This document shows positions 41,882 to 50,800 of a DNA stretch of 50,944 bases, piece after piece (the first letter of the stretch is position 1; every line of letters begins with the position of its first letter). Where the stretch lies: contig CAVESF010000015.1 in assembly GCA_963618495.1 (NCBI GenBank), positions 1-50,944 of the forward strand, given 5' to 3'. Source of the DNA: Apopatosoma sp963618495 (GTDB lineage Bacteria; Bacillota; Clostridia; Oscillospirales; CAG-272). Both the position numbers and the translations under genes were made by a program. The notes under the pieces were generated by a model. The model did not search any database. It saw only the letters and a program-made list of their open reading frames with translations, and had not been told where the DNA came from.

Positions 41882-43258
41882 TTATTTTGATTCTTTGTCT
41901 GCGGAATCCTCGCAGGACTCGCCTTTTCTCTTGCTGTTGGTGAGGAGATTTACGAGTATGCCGAGGATAAGAGCGCAGGCGATGGTTGTAATCGTTACCT
42001 TGCCGAATGTGAGGGAGAGACCGCCGATACCTGTGATGAGGATTGTGGAAGCCACGAAGAGGTTTCTGTTATCGTTGAGGTCGACAGGCTGGAGCATCTT
42101 GAGACCGGATACCGCGATGAAGCCGTAGAGCGCGATGCACACGCCTCCCATTACGCATGAGGGTATGGTGGAGAGGAAGGTTACAAATGGAGCGAAGAAA
42201 GATGCCACCATTGCCAGGATTGCCGTCGCAAGTATTGTTACTACCGAGGCATTTCCCGAGATAGCTACGCAACCTACCGATTCACCGTAGGTTGTATTGG
42301 GGCATCCGCCGAAGAAAGCACCTGCCATGGATCCTACGCCATCACCGAGAAGAGTTCTGGAAAGTCCCGGATCCTCAAGAAGGTCTTTCTCTATTATTGT
42401 GGAGAGGTTCTTGTGGTCTGCTATGTGTTCTGCGAATACCACGAACGCCACGGGAACATATGCCACTGCTACGGAAGCCACATAAGCACCGTTGATTTCC
42501 TTAACACCCTTGAAAGCTTCCACGAATGTGAAGTCGGGATACCACTGCATATTTTTGAAGGCGGAGAAGTTGATTATCTGGAGAGCTGCTGTATCTGTTA
42601 CATCGCCGATTACCGTGAAGATTGCGGCGAGAGCATAGCCTGCCACGATACCGATGATGAATGGAATCATTCTTGCCATTTTCTTGCCGTATACCGAGCA
42701 GATGATGACTGTTGCGAGGGTTACAAGGCCACAGAGGATGCAGAGATAAACGGATGCGCTCTGTACTGCCGTTCCGTCTACAATCTGAGTCACATTGCCT
42801 TTCTGAAGATCGCTTACGGCATTGCCTGCGAGCGAAAGACCGATGATGGAGACTGTAGGACCGATTACTACTGCGGGCATGAGTTTATTTATCCACTTTA
42901 CGCCTGCGAGCTTAACTATGATTGCGATAACAACATAGACGAGACCTGCGAAAAACGCACCGATGATAAGACCTGCATATCCGAGCGAGGTTGAGGCTGC
43001 ACCTGCGAAAGCAGAGAGCATGGGGCCGATGAATGCGAATGAAGAGCCGAGGAATACAGGGCTTCTGAACTTGGTGAAGAGCAGGTAAACTATTGTACCT
43101 ACGCCTGCGCCGAAGAGTGCCGCCGAGGACGACATACCGTTACCCACTATGGCGGGAACAGCTATCGTTGCCGCGAGAATCGCGAGCAGCTGCTGCAATG
43201 CGAAAACGAGCGTCTGCCCGAATTTCGGCTTGTCTTTTACACCGTAAACTAATTTCAT
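41882..43258 (-). CDS. uraA: Uracil permease (NCS2 family)
   Basis: Uracil:proton symporter of 458 residues with about fourteen transmembrane helices. Diagnostic NCS2 segments are QQLLAILAATIAVP, SSFAFIGPM, AVAYVPVAFVVFAEHIADHKNL and CPNTTYGESVG, the latter typical of UraA. GGAGG precedes the ATG. It follows pyrR in a pyrimidine-regulated unit, which supports uracil rather than xanthine as substrate. Confidence 0.93.
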   Translation of the reverse strand: MKLVYGVKDKPKFGQTLVFALQQLLAILAATIAVPAIVGNGMSSSAALFGAGVGTIVYLLFTKFRSPVFLGSSFAFIGPMLSAFAGAASTSLGYAGLIIGAFFAGLVYVVIAIIVKLAGVKWINKLMPAVVIGPTVSIIGLSLAGNAVSDLQKGNVTQIVDGTAVQSASVYLCILCGLVTLATVIICSVYGKKMARMIPFIIGIVAGYALAAIFTVIGDVTDTAALQIINFSAFKNMQWYPDFTFVEAFKGVKEINGAYVASVAVAYVPVAFVVFAEHIADHKNLSTIIEKDLLEDPGLSRTLLGDGVGSMAGAFFGGCPNTTYGESVGCVAISGNASVVTILATAILAMVASFFAPFVTFLSTIPSCVMGGVCIALYGFIAVSGLKMLQPVDLNDNRNLFVASTILITGIGGLSLTFGKVTITTIACALILGILVNLLTNSKRKGESCEDSADKESK

Positions 43259-43309
43259 TTGTTTTTCCTCCGTGGTTTGTTTTATAATTTAAGCGCAGTG
43301 CGCATAAAT

Positions 43310-43846
43310 TCATTCGTCGAGCGGGCTTATCTCCACGCTCATTTCGCTGTCGAATGGCGGAATCTTCAGCGCAATTTTCTCGGAAAGGGAAGTCGGGATA
43401 TTTTTGCCGACATAGTCCGGCTTTATCGGCAACTCTCTGTGCCCGCGGTCAATAAGCGAAACAAGCTGTATGCGCTCGGGTCTGCCGATATCGAAGAGCG
43501 CGTCTATCGCGGCGCGGACCGTTCTCCCTGTGAAGATGACATCATCGACTATGATGATTATCTTTCCGTTTATATCGAAATCGATTTCGCTTCCTTTGAT
43601 TTTCGGCATATCGGAAAGCTCGGAGAGGTCATCGCGGTAGAGCGTGATATCGAGCTTGCCTACGGGAAGCTTCACTCCCTCAAAGCGCTCGATGTTTTCC
43701 GCAATTCTTTCTGCAAGCGGAACGCCGCGGCGAAGCACACCGACGAGAGCAACCTTATTGAGATTTTCGTTTTTCTCGATTATTTCATGCGCTATGCGCG
43801 CAAGCATACGCTCTATGGCAGATGAATCGAAAAGAATTTTTCCCAT
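43310..43846 (-). CDS. pyrR: Bifunctional pyr operon regulator/uracil phosphoribosyltransferase PyrR
   Basis: A 178-residue RNA-binding attenuation protein that senses UMP/UTP and also makes UMP from uracil and PRPP. The start at 43846 follows AAAAGGAG; the frame extends upstream through the attenuator hairpin and is not used. The PRPP loop is IIIIVDDVIFTGRTVRAAI; LVGVLRRGVPLAERI and LIDRGHRELPIKPDYVGKNIPT are typical. It autoregulates through the leader at 43865-43975. Confidence 0.96.
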   Translation of the reverse strand: MGKILFDSSAIERMLARIAHEIIEKNENLNKVALVGVLRRGVPLAERIAENIERFEGVKLPVGKLDITLYRDDLSELSDMPKIKGSEIDFDINGKIIIIVDDVIFTGRTVRAAIDALFDIGRPERIQLVSLIDRGHRELPIKPDYVGKNIPTSLSEKIALKIPPFDSEMSVEISPLDE

Positions 43847-43864
43847 GATACGCTCCTTTTCTGC

Positions 43865-43975
43865 AAAAATAAAACCTTGCCGGAAATCGGCAAGGCGCAA
43901 ATTTACATAGCAAAAGTATATGGCTATACTTTCTGTATATAATCCCCTTGTCGACCTCTCTGTGCCGAATTAAAA
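43865..43975 (-). promoter_or_regulatory. PyrR-dependent transcription attenuator
   Basis: Minus-strand leader with a PyrR-binding-like sequence CACAGAGAGGTC (43953-43965 region; consensus core GNGAGGY) followed by an intrinsic terminator: CCTTGCCG...CGGCAAGG at 43875-43895 and a T-rich run. UMP-bound PyrR would favour the terminator. Confidence 0.7.
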
Positions 43976-43997
43976 AGGTTTTTTCAATTTCTTAAAG

Positions 43998-44026
43998 AGT
44001 ATATCACAAGTTTTTGCATTTGTAAA
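43998..44026 (-). promoter_or_regulatory. Promoter of pyrR-uraA
   Basis: Minus-strand TTTACA (44021-44026) and TATACT (43998-44003) with a 17-base spacer. Confidence 0.65.
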
Positions 44027-44092
44027 GGGGTTTTTGAAAAAAAGTTCATATTTTCTTAAAAAATTCGCCGCGCGCTTTGTGGCGGTATTATA

Positions 44093-44121
44093 TTGACTTT
44101 TTGCTCTTTCGCGTGTATAAT
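44093..44121 (+). promoter_or_regulatory. Promoter of nusB operon
   Basis: TTGACT (44093-44098) and TATAAT (44116-44121) with a 17-base spacer, about 40 bases before the nusB ATG. Confidence 0.7.
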
Positions 44122-44161
44122 AAAGGAAAGACAAAATCAGGTAATTTTTTGGGAGAGATAT

Positions 44162-44629
44162 ATGACAAAAAGGTTGAGTCGCCATATGGCGAGAGAAAGT
44201 GCGGTCAGGCTCGTATATGCCTGCTCCGTAAACAGAGACGAAAATCCGGAGGAATTTCTGGAGCTTGCCGTTTCGGAGCACGAACTTCCCGCGGATTCAT
44301 TTACAAAGGAGCTTTTCTTAGGAGTTTGCAATAACTTGGATAAGCTTGATTCGGTCATCGCGGAGAATGCAACGGGCTGGAAACTCGGCAGAATCTCGAA
44401 AATTTCGCTTGCCGTCATGCGCGTGTGCGCATATGAACTGCTTTGTACCGATGTTCCCGTGGAGATAGCGCTCAACGAGGCTGTTGAGATAGCGAAGGCT
44501 TATGACGACAGCAAGGCGCCTTCCTTTATAAACGGTATACTCAACGCCATAGCAAAATCGGCAAAGGACAAGGCGGCGGAAGAGAGTACGGCGGCTTCGG
44601 AGACTCAGACATCGGAGGACGGGGAATAA
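44162..44629 (+). CDS. nusB: Transcription antitermination factor NusB
   Basis: A 155-residue all-helical protein that joins NusE/S10 in rRNA antitermination. It begins TKRLSRHMARESAVRLVYA at the ATG at 44162, which follows GGGAGAG. Conserved parts are LGRISKISLAVMRVCAYELL and DVPVEIALNEAVEIAKAYDD...FINGIL. The C-terminal tail is acidic. First gene of nusB-TsaD paralogue-xseA-xseB-ispA; the next ATG starts immediately after its stop. Confidence 0.95.
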   Translation: MTKRLSRHMARESAVRLVYACSVNRDENPEEFLELAVSEHELPADSFTKELFLGVCNNLDKLDSVIAENATGWKLGRISKISLAVMRVCAYELLCTDVPVEIALNEAVEIAKAYDDSKAPSFINGILNAIAKSAKDKAAEESTAASETQTSEDGE

Positions 44630-45556
44630 ATGAGAGTTCTCGGCATAGATACAAGCAACTATACAACATCTATAGCGGTTGCCGACGAGACGGGATACCG
44701 ACACAGGAGAACAATACTTGAGGTAAAAGCGGGGGAGCGTGGATTGCGGCAGAGCGACGCTCTCTTTTTGCATACAGTGAATCTTCCGCGACTCTTTTCG
44801 GAGCTTGAGACAGGGAAGATAGACGCCGTTTCCTACAGCGAAAAGCCGCGCGATATCGAGGGCTCATATATGCCTTGCTTTCTCGCGGGCAAATCCGCCG
44901 CGACGGCGGCGGCTTTTGCCGCAGACGTGCCGCTTTTTGCATTTTCCCATCAGGCGGGTCATATCATGGCGGCACTCAAAAGCTGTGAAGACGGCGAAGA
45001 AGCACTCGGGAGAGAGTTTCTTGCTTTCCATATCTCGGGCGGTACGACGGAGCTTCTCCATATAAAAAGGAAAGATGTCGGCTTTGATATCACCATCGTC
45101 GGCGAGACGCTGGATATAAACGCGGGTCAGCTCATCGATCGCACGGGCGTACTCCTCGGGCTGAAGTTCCCATGTGGTATGGAGCTGGAAAAGCTTGCCG
45201 CACAAGGAAAATCCACAAAATTACACGCCCGTATAAAAAGTGGAAACTGCAACCTCTCCGGCGCAGAGAATAAGATTATACAGATGTATAATTCCGGCGA
45301 ATCGGCGGAAAACATAGCGAGATACGCGATAGATTTCGCCTGTGAGACGATACTTGGGATGAGCAGATACGCAAGAGAAGCGCATGCGAGCCTGCCGATA
45401 CTTTACGCGGGCGGCGTGATGCGCGACAATATAATAAGAAACAGACTGACGGGTGAGATGAAGAACATTTATTTTGCCGAAAACGAGCTTTCCTCCGACA
45501 ATGCCGTAGGCACGGCATATCTCGGACTGGAAGCGCTGGAGGAGGGAAGGCAATGA
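44630..45556 (+). CDS. TsaD/Kae1-like protein of unknown function
   Basis: A 308-residue ASKHA-fold protein related to TsaD (peptidase M22 family). It has the opening LGIDTSNYTTSIAV, the metal-binding HxxxH pair (His107, His111 in SHQAGH), FHISGGTTELL and a glycine-rich GGVMRDN motif near the end. It is shorter than genuine TsaD (about 340 residues), and the usual GPG and LCSL segments are altered, so it is probably a paralogue not responsible for tRNA t6A. The same position next to xseA is common in Clostridia. The stop overlaps the xseA start. Confidence 0.8.
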   Translation: MRVLGIDTSNYTTSIAVADETGYRHRRTILEVKAGERGLRQSDALFLHTVNLPRLFSELETGKIDAVSYSEKPRDIEGSYMPCFLAGKSAATAAAFAADVPLFAFSHQAGHIMAALKSCEDGEEALGREFLAFHISGGTTELLHIKRKDVGFDITIVGETLDINAGQLIDRTGVLLGLKFPCGMELEKLAAQGKSTKLHARIKSGNCNLSGAENKIIQMYNSGESAENIARYAIDFACETILGMSRYAREAHASLPILYAGGVMRDNIIRNRLTGEMKNIYFAENELSSDNAVGTAYLGLEALEEGRQ

Positions 45557-46776
45557 CGGACGAAAGACAGGTTTTTACCGTTACGGCACTGAACGAATAT
45601 ATCAAGCTGAAGCTTGAAACGGACGAAGCGCTGATGCGCGTTTTCATCCGCGGCGAGATTTCGAATTTCACCAATCATAAATCGGGGCATTTCTATTTCA
45701 CCGTCAAGGATGAGACGAGCCGAATTGCCGCGGTCATGTTCCGCTCGAGCGCCTCAAAGCTTGCTTTCATTCCGGAAAACGGCATGAAAGTGATAGTCGG
45801 CGGCAGGGTCAGCGCATATGTGCGCGACGGGCAGTATCAGATTTATGTCGATACGCTCGAGCCGGACGGCGTGGGTGCGCTCTATATCTCATATGAACAG
45901 CTCAAAGCCAAGCTCGGCGCGGAGGGGCTTTTCGATGAGGCGAAAAAGAAGCCTCTGCCGCGCTATCCGATGCGTATAGGCGTCATCACCTCGCCGACGG
46001 GCGCGGCGATACGCGATATCATAAATATACTCGGCAGGCGTTTTCCGATAGCGGAGGTCGTGCTTTATCCGTCGCTTGTGCAGGGAGAGAGCGCCGCACC
46101 GCAGCTGATAGAAGGACTGCGGTATTTCAACGAAAAGAAGAATGTGAATGTTATCATCATCGGGCGCGGCGGCGGCTCGCTCGAGGATCTGTGGGCTTTC
46201 AACAGTGAGGCGCTCGTGCGCGAGGTCGCGGCATCGGAGCTGCCCGTCATCTCGGCGGTCGGACACGAGATAGATTTCACGCTCTGCGATTTCGCCGCCG
46301 ACAGACGTGCGCCGACGCCCTCCGCGGCGGCTGAATTGGCTGTACCGGAGAGATATGAATTGAAGCGCAAGCTCGGTAATGTCACGGCGCGGCTGGAGCT
46401 GCTCGAGGGAAAGAAGCTGGAGCTTCTGCGCAGTGCGCTCGAGCGCATGAGAAAGAGCCGCGCGCTCACCGACCCGCGCAACTTCATAGACGACAGAAGA
46501 ATGGCTCTCGGCGTTGCCGAGGATAAATTATACAATCGTATAACATTTCTGCTGGAGCGCAAAAAGTCAGCTCTGGCGGGCAAAACGGCAAAACTGGACG
46601 CGATGAATCCGCTCTCTGTTCTCTCGCGCGGATACGGCGCGGCTTTTGCGCAGGACGGCACGGTGATAAGAAGTGCCGCGCAGGTTGAAAAGGGAAGCGA
46701 CATATCGCTGATGCTCTCGGACGGCACCGTCAGAGCGACGGTTTACGATATATTGATGAACGAAAAGGAGAAATGA
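45553..46776 (+). CDS. xseA: Exodeoxyribonuclease VII large subunit
   Basis: Catalytic subunit of the single-strand exonuclease. The 407-residue protein has the N-terminal OB fold (VTALNEYIKLKLE, FIRGEISNF), the nuclease core IGVITSPTGAAIRDI, IIIGRGGGSLEDLWAFN and ISAVGHEIDFTLCDFAADRRAPTPSAAA, then a long coiled coil and the C-terminal LSRGYGAAF segment. Coupled to both neighbours by overlapping start and stop codons. Confidence 0.97.
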   Translation: MTDERQVFTVTALNEYIKLKLETDEALMRVFIRGEISNFTNHKSGHFYFTVKDETSRIAAVMFRSSASKLAFIPENGMKVIVGGRVSAYVRDGQYQIYVDTLEPDGVGALYISYEQLKAKLGAEGLFDEAKKKPLPRYPMRIGVITSPTGAAIRDIINILGRRFPIAEVVLYPSLVQGESAAPQLIEGLRYFNEKKNVNVIIIGRGGGSLEDLWAFNSEALVREVAASELPVISAVGHEIDFTLCDFAADRRAPTPSAAAELAVPERYELKRKLGNVTARLELLEGKKLELLRSALERMRKSRALTDPRNFIDDRRMALGVAEDKLYNRITFLLERKKSALAGKTAKLDAMNPLSVLSRGYGAAFAQDGTVIRSAAQVEKGSDISLMLSDGTVRATVYDILMNEKEK

Positions 46777-46781
46777 TAAAT

Positions 46782-47021
46782 ATGGAAAACACGGAAAAGA
46801 AAATAACATTCGAAACGGCGCTTGCAAGGCTCGAGGAGATAGTGCGTGCCATGGAAAACGGAAGTGCAAAGCTCGATGAATCGCTCGCTCTTTTTGAGGA
46901 GGGTGTGGGACTTGTCAAATTCTGCACGGGCGAGCTTGACAATGCCGAGCAGAGAGTGAAGATTCTTCAGGCGGGCGAGGACGGAAGCCTTGTCGAGAGA
47001 AATTTTGCAAAACCCGAATAA
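46782..47021 (+). CDS. xseB: Exodeoxyribonuclease VII small subunit
   Basis: A 79-residue helical hairpin protein that binds the XseA coiled coil. TFETALARLEEIVRAMENG and LDESLALFEEGVGLVKFC are canonical. I start at 46782, whose GGAG is 11 bases away; an ATG at 46773 overlapping the xseA stop has only 2 bases of spacing and would add three residues. Confidence 0.93.
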   Translation: MENTEKKITFETALARLEEIVRAMENGSAKLDESLALFEEGVGLVKFCTGELDNAEQRVKILQAGEDGSLVERNFAKPE

Positions 47022-47046
47022 GGAATGAAAATACGGAGGATATACT

Positions 47047-47952
47047 ATGGAAAAATGCAGGGAATCTGATATAAAAAAATTACTTTCGGAGAATGCCGCA
47101 GCTGTCGAAACCGAGCTTGCGAAATATCTGAAAACGCCCGATGCGGCACTTGAAACGCTCTATTCATCCATGCGCTACAGTGCGCTCGGCGGCGGAAAGC
47201 GCATACGCGCCTTTCTCGTTATGCAGTTTTGCAGGCTTTTCGGAGGGATGGATGCCTCGGCTATGCCTTTTGCCTGCGCTATAGAATGCGTCCATGCGTC
47301 CTCGCTCGTGCATGACGATATGCCCTGCATGGATAATGACGATTACAGGCGCGGCAAGCTGACAAATCACAAGGTTTACGGTGAGGATATAGCGCTTCTC
47401 TGCGGCGACGCGCTGATAACAAAGGGCTATGAACTTGCTTCGGAAAATGCATTTGTGGAGCCGAAAGCCGCGCTCTCCGCGACAAATATGCTTCTTGTCT
47501 GCGCGGGTGCGCTCGGTATGATGGGCGGGCAGGAGATAGACCTGCTCGGCGAGAAAAAGGCACCTGATTTCAAGCTTCTGCTGAAGATGCACGATAAGAA
47601 AACGGGTGCGCTGATGAGAGCTTCGGCACTTCTCGGTTGCCATGCGGCGGGGATATATGTTTCCTCCGACAAGCGGCTCCATGACGCGGCAAAATATGCC
47701 ACAGGCATAGGACTTGCTTTTCAGATAATAGACGATATCCTCGATGTTGAGGGCGATGCGGCGCTTCTTGGAAAGGCTACGCATGCCGACGCCAAGGAGG
47801 GCAAGACAACATTTCTTTCGTTTATGGATGTAGCAAAGGCGCGCGAATATGCAAAGTGCGAAACTGAGGCGGCAATAGCGGCTATCTCGGGCTACCACGG
47901 AAGCGAGGTACTCTGCGAGCTTGCAAACTACCTGCTCGAGAGGAAATATTGA
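47047..47952 (+). CDS. ispA: Polyprenyl synthetase, farnesyl diphosphate synthase type
   Basis: Builds C15 isoprenoid diphosphate from DMAPP and IPP. The 301-residue protein has GGGKRIR, the first Asp-rich motif HDDMPCMDNDDYRRG and the second DDILD, plus GMMGGQEIDL. The two residues before the first motif are not bulky aromatics, which fits short-chain products. GGAGG lies before the ATG; last gene of the nusB operon. In many Firmicutes xseA-xseB-ispA are neighbours. Confidence 0.93.
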   Translation: MEKCRESDIKKLLSENAAAVETELAKYLKTPDAALETLYSSMRYSALGGGKRIRAFLVMQFCRLFGGMDASAMPFACAIECVHASSLVHDDMPCMDNDDYRRGKLTNHKVYGEDIALLCGDALITKGYELASENAFVEPKAALSATNMLLVCAGALGMMGGQEIDLLGEKKAPDFKLLLKMHDKKTGALMRASALLGCHAAGIYVSSDKRLHDAAKYATGIGLAFQIIDDILDVEGDAALLGKATHADAKEGKTTFLSFMDVAKAREYAKCETEAAIAAISGYHGSEVLCELANYLLERKY

Positions 47953-47972
47953 ATGAGAACCTTTGCAGGCGG

Positions 47973-48001
47973 TTGACAAGAAGAAAATATTGGTGTATAA
48001 T
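47973..48001 (+). promoter_or_regulatory. Consensus sigma-A promoter of aspS
   Basis: TTGACA (47973-47978) and TATAAT (47996-48001) with a 17-base spacer. The leader before the ATG at 48055 is only about 45 bases, too short for a T-box. Confidence 0.75.
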
Positions 48002-48054
48002 AACTGATCAATACATGATAATCAAAGAGAGAATTATATTAAAAGGAGAAATAT

Positions 48055-49389
48055 ATGCAAAGAATATATGTAAAAGATATCCGTGATAATCTCGAAAAAA
48101 GCATTTTGGTTCAGGGCTTTGTCGAAAATTTCCGTGACGGCAAGGCGATGTGCTTTATAGTTCTGAAAGATATTACGGGTAAGGTTCAGATAACTATAGA
48201 AAAAGATGGGCATGAGGAGCTTCTGCCCGCACTCGGTCAGATTACACCCGATTCCGTAATATCGGTAATCGGTGTGGCGCATGAAAGCGAATATGTAAAA
48301 ATGGGCGGCATTGAAATAATCCCAACCGAAATCAAGGTGGAGTCCGTAGCTGCCGCTCTTCCGATACAGCGCGAAGATATTCCCGCCACCAAAAAGAAGG
48401 CTGCCGTAGCCCGCTCCGGAATCGATGACCGCATGGATTATCGCTGGATTGATTTGCGCACTGACCGCAACCAGCTGATATTCAAGGCGCAGACACTTTT
48501 TACCAAAGCTATGCGCGATTTCCTGTATGAACGCGGATTTCTGGAGATACATACTCCCAAGCTCATCGGTGCGGCGAGCGAGAGCGGCTCGGATGTTTTC
48601 GAGGTCAAGTATTTTGACCGCAACGCATATCTTGCTCAAAGTCCTCAGTTCTATAAGCAGATGGCAATGGCAAGCGGTTTTGACAGAATTTTTGAGGTCG
48701 GTCCCGTATTCCGCGCAGAGAAATCTTATACCAATAAGCACACCACCGAGTTTACCGGATTTGATCTGGAATTCAGCTATATCACTTCTTTCCGCGATGT
48801 CATGAAAATGGAGGAAGAGCTTCTTGCCTATGCTTTGGCAAAAGTAAAGGACGGGCTTGGAGACCGGATAAAAGAAACATTCGGCATAGAGGTAGTGGTT
48901 CCCGCCACTCCGTTTCCCGTTATTACCCTGGCTGAATTATACGACAATCTGGAAAAGGATTTCGGTTATACGGTTCCCGACTCGGAAAAGGGCGATTTGA
49001 CTACCGATGCCGAAAGACTCAGCTATGAGTGGGTAAAGCGCAAATATAATCACGAATTCCTTTTTATTACCGATTATTCAGCCGAAAAGCGCGCATTCTA
49101 CCATATGCGTGATGAGCATGGTGTTCCTATGGGCTATGACCTTATCTGGCGCGGAGTTGAGATTACTACCGGTGCGCAAAGAGAACACAGATACGATATC
49201 CTGAAAGCGCAGGCGGAAGAAAAAGGATTGGCGGAGGATGTAAAATTCTATCTTGAATTTTTCAAGTACGGTTGTCCTCCTCACGGCGGATTCGGACTTG
49301 GTGTAGACCGCCTTACGATGCTTCTTACGGGTCTCCATATCAACGAAGCGATGTTCCTTTTCCGCAGCCCCAAGCGTCTGACTCCGTAA
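48055..49389 (+). CDS. aspS: Aspartyl-tRNA synthetase, archaeal/eukaryotic type
   Basis: Charges tRNA with aspartate. The 444-residue protein lacks the GAD insertion of bacterial AspRS and has the archaeal-type plan: N-terminal OB fold (about 1-100), then class II motifs: motif 2 GPVFRAEKSYTNKHTTEFTG, SESGSDVFEVKYF, LAQSPQFYKQMAM and motif 3 GFGLGVDRLTMLL. It may be non-discriminating (also making Asp-tRNAAsn) or a second AspRS. The position that separates Asn discrimination in archaea (Trp or His near residue 26) appears to be Glu here, so no call is made. AAAAGGAG precedes the ATG. Confidence 0.9.
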   Translation: MQRIYVKDIRDNLEKSILVQGFVENFRDGKAMCFIVLKDITGKVQITIEKDGHEELLPALGQITPDSVISVIGVAHESEYVKMGGIEIIPTEIKVESVAAALPIQREDIPATKKKAAVARSGIDDRMDYRWIDLRTDRNQLIFKAQTLFTKAMRDFLYERGFLEIHTPKLIGAASESGSDVFEVKYFDRNAYLAQSPQFYKQMAMASGFDRIFEVGPVFRAEKSYTNKHTTEFTGFDLEFSYITSFRDVMKMEEELLAYALAKVKDGLGDRIKETFGIEVVVPATPFPVITLAELYDNLEKDFGYTVPDSEKGDLTTDAERLSYEWVKRKYNHEFLFITDYSAEKRAFYHMRDEHGVPMGYDLIWRGVEITTGAQREHRYDILKAQAEEKGLAEDVKFYLEFFKYGCPPHGGFGLGVDRLTMLLTGLHINEAMFLFRSPKRLTP

Positions 49390-49502
49390 ATTTTATCAGC
49401 CCGCTATTATATGTTGAGAGACGAGCAGACTTATGAAATTTTGCGTAAAGGTTGAAACTGATATAAAGGCAGACAAAGCCGATTATAGATTCGGAGGGAA
49501 AA

Positions 49503-50486
49503 ATGAAGCAATATTATTTGTGCCCAAAATGCAAATCCGAAATGCTGCTTCCTGTATGCGGCAGTTGTGGATATGAGCTTCCTCTTATCAATTCCATATA
49601 CAGATTTTGCGAAGGCACACCCGTCAAACTTGAGGGAAGCCGAAAATATATAGGATATGACGATATAGGAGAAGATTTTGAGCCTGAGATTACATATTGG
49701 AATGCAAACAATACGGAGCGCTATGGGGTATATGCAGCCTGTGCTGATTTGATTGCCGATAAGTTCGGTACGGAAATCAGCGTTCTCGATTTGGGAGCGG
49801 GTTTGGGTACTGCCGCTATCCCTCTTGCCAGAAACGGCATCTATACGATTGCCGCCGATATATCGACCGTTATGTTAAGCACAGCGGCAAAGCGCGCCGG
49901 AGGGCAATATGATAATCTTATTCTTGCGCAAATGAATGCATATGATATTATGCTTCCGAGCGAAAGCATCGACATAGTAGTCGAGAATGCGATGATACAT
50001 CTTGTCGATGAGCCGGAGCTTGTCATAAAAGAGATAGCTCGCGTTTTAAAGTCCGGAGGAAAGCTTATACGGTATTCCTCTGTCGGAATGGCTCTGACCA
50101 AAGAAGAAAAAGAACAAAATAAATACTGCAATTCGGTACTGTCTGATATCAGCAACTATTATTATAAATATCTTGAAAGCCATAATTATCAAAGCACAGC
50201 ATTTAATGTTGATTACAGAAATTTTCTTCTTCAATACTTTGAGTCCCCATACAGTGAAATTGCCGAGGGGTTTGAAGAAGTTTTTACCGATAAAATGAAA
50301 TTCAGATTACACAGAATGAAACATGGCGCTCACTCCGATCTGCAGGGAACGGCTAAAGAATTGATCGATGCCGCATGGCAAAATACGGACGATTATGCGC
50401 GGAAGAAGTATGGTCACGATTATGCGGATATAAAAGGATTTTCAAAATACGGTGCGGCATTGGATATATACACGGTAAGGAAATAA
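49503..50486 (+). CDS. Class I SAM-dependent methyltransferase with zinc ribbon
   Basis: A 327-residue protein. Residues 1-25 contain a zinc ribbon (Cys7, Cys10, Cys19, Cys22), as in RlmA-like enzymes. The Rossmann core starts with VLDLGAGLG at 94-102, followed by IAADIS, the acidic post-II residues, and ARVLKSGGKL. A C-terminal helical segment (HRMKHGAHSDLQ) is not familiar. Small-molecule or RNA target unknown. GGAGG precedes the ATG, and a strong terminator follows. Confidence 0.8.
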   Translation: MKQYYLCPKCKSEMLLPVCGSCGYELPLINSIYRFCEGTPVKLEGSRKYIGYDDIGEDFEPEITYWNANNTERYGVYAACADLIADKFGTEISVLDLGAGLGTAAIPLARNGIYTIAADISTVMLSTAAKRAGGQYDNLILAQMNAYDIMLPSESIDIVVENAMIHLVDEPELVIKEIARVLKSGGKLIRYSSVGMALTKEEKEQNKYCNSVLSDISNYYYKYLESHNYQSTAFNVDYRNFLLQYFESPYSEIAEGFEEVFTDKMKFRLHRMKHGAHSDLQGTAKELIDAAWQNTDDYARKKYGHDYADIKGFSKYGAALDIYTVRK

Positions 50487-50489
50487 ATT

Positions 50490-50525
50490 CAGCCTCGGTG
50501 GGGAAATTCCCGCCGAGGCTGTTTT
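50490..50525 (+). terminator. Rho-independent terminator
   Basis: CAGCCTCGG pairs with CCGAGGCTG, extended by GGG/CCC, followed by TTTT. Lies 4 bases after the methyltransferase stop. Confidence 0.88.
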
Positions 50526-50613
50526 ACATGCAGTCGGAAGATTATATGGATGCGGACTGAAAAGATTAAGTTTTTTCTGCTTTTCAGCATTGAAATTCGG
50601 ATATTCGACAGAA

Positions 50614-50657
50614 ACAAAAAATCCGAATGCCTCTCCTATTCGGAAAGTGTTCGGATT
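50614..50657 (-). terminator. Terminator of tRNA-Pro
   Basis: Minus-strand AATCCGAA (50650-50657) pairs with TTCGGATT (50620-50627) and is followed by TTTTT. It lies 9 bases after the tRNA. Confidence 0.7.
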
Positions 50658-50666
50658 ATTCACATG

Positions 50667-50743
50667 TGGTCGGAGTGAGAGGATTTGAACCTCCGGCCTC
50701 TTGGTCCCGAACCAAGCACTCTACCAAACTGAGCCACACCCCG
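50667..50743 (-). tRNA. tRNA-Pro (anticodon CGG)
   Basis: A 77-base cloverleaf with encoded CCA (50667-50669). The acceptor stem CGGGGTG/CACTCCG has one G-U pair. The anticodon stem CTTGG/CCAAG encloses loop TTCGGGA, giving anticodon CGG that reads CCG. D-arm (GCTCAG...) and T-arm (GGTTCAAATCC) are normal. Confidence 0.96.
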
Positions 50744-50771
50744 AAACGCATTTCTTCCAAATGCGGTATAT

Positions 50772-50800
50772 ATTATACTATAAACTGCCGCAAATGTCAA
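50772..50800 (-). promoter_or_regulatory. Consensus promoter of tRNA-Pro
   Basis: Minus-strand TTGACA (50795-50800) and TATAAT (50772-50777) with a 17-base spacer. The remaining 50801-50944 shows no gene that I can support. Confidence 0.75.

Noticed and set aside
47953..48054. T-box riboswitch upstream of aspS
   Set aside because: The leader is only about 45 bases from the predicted start of transcription, and no T-box sequence or specifier loop is present.
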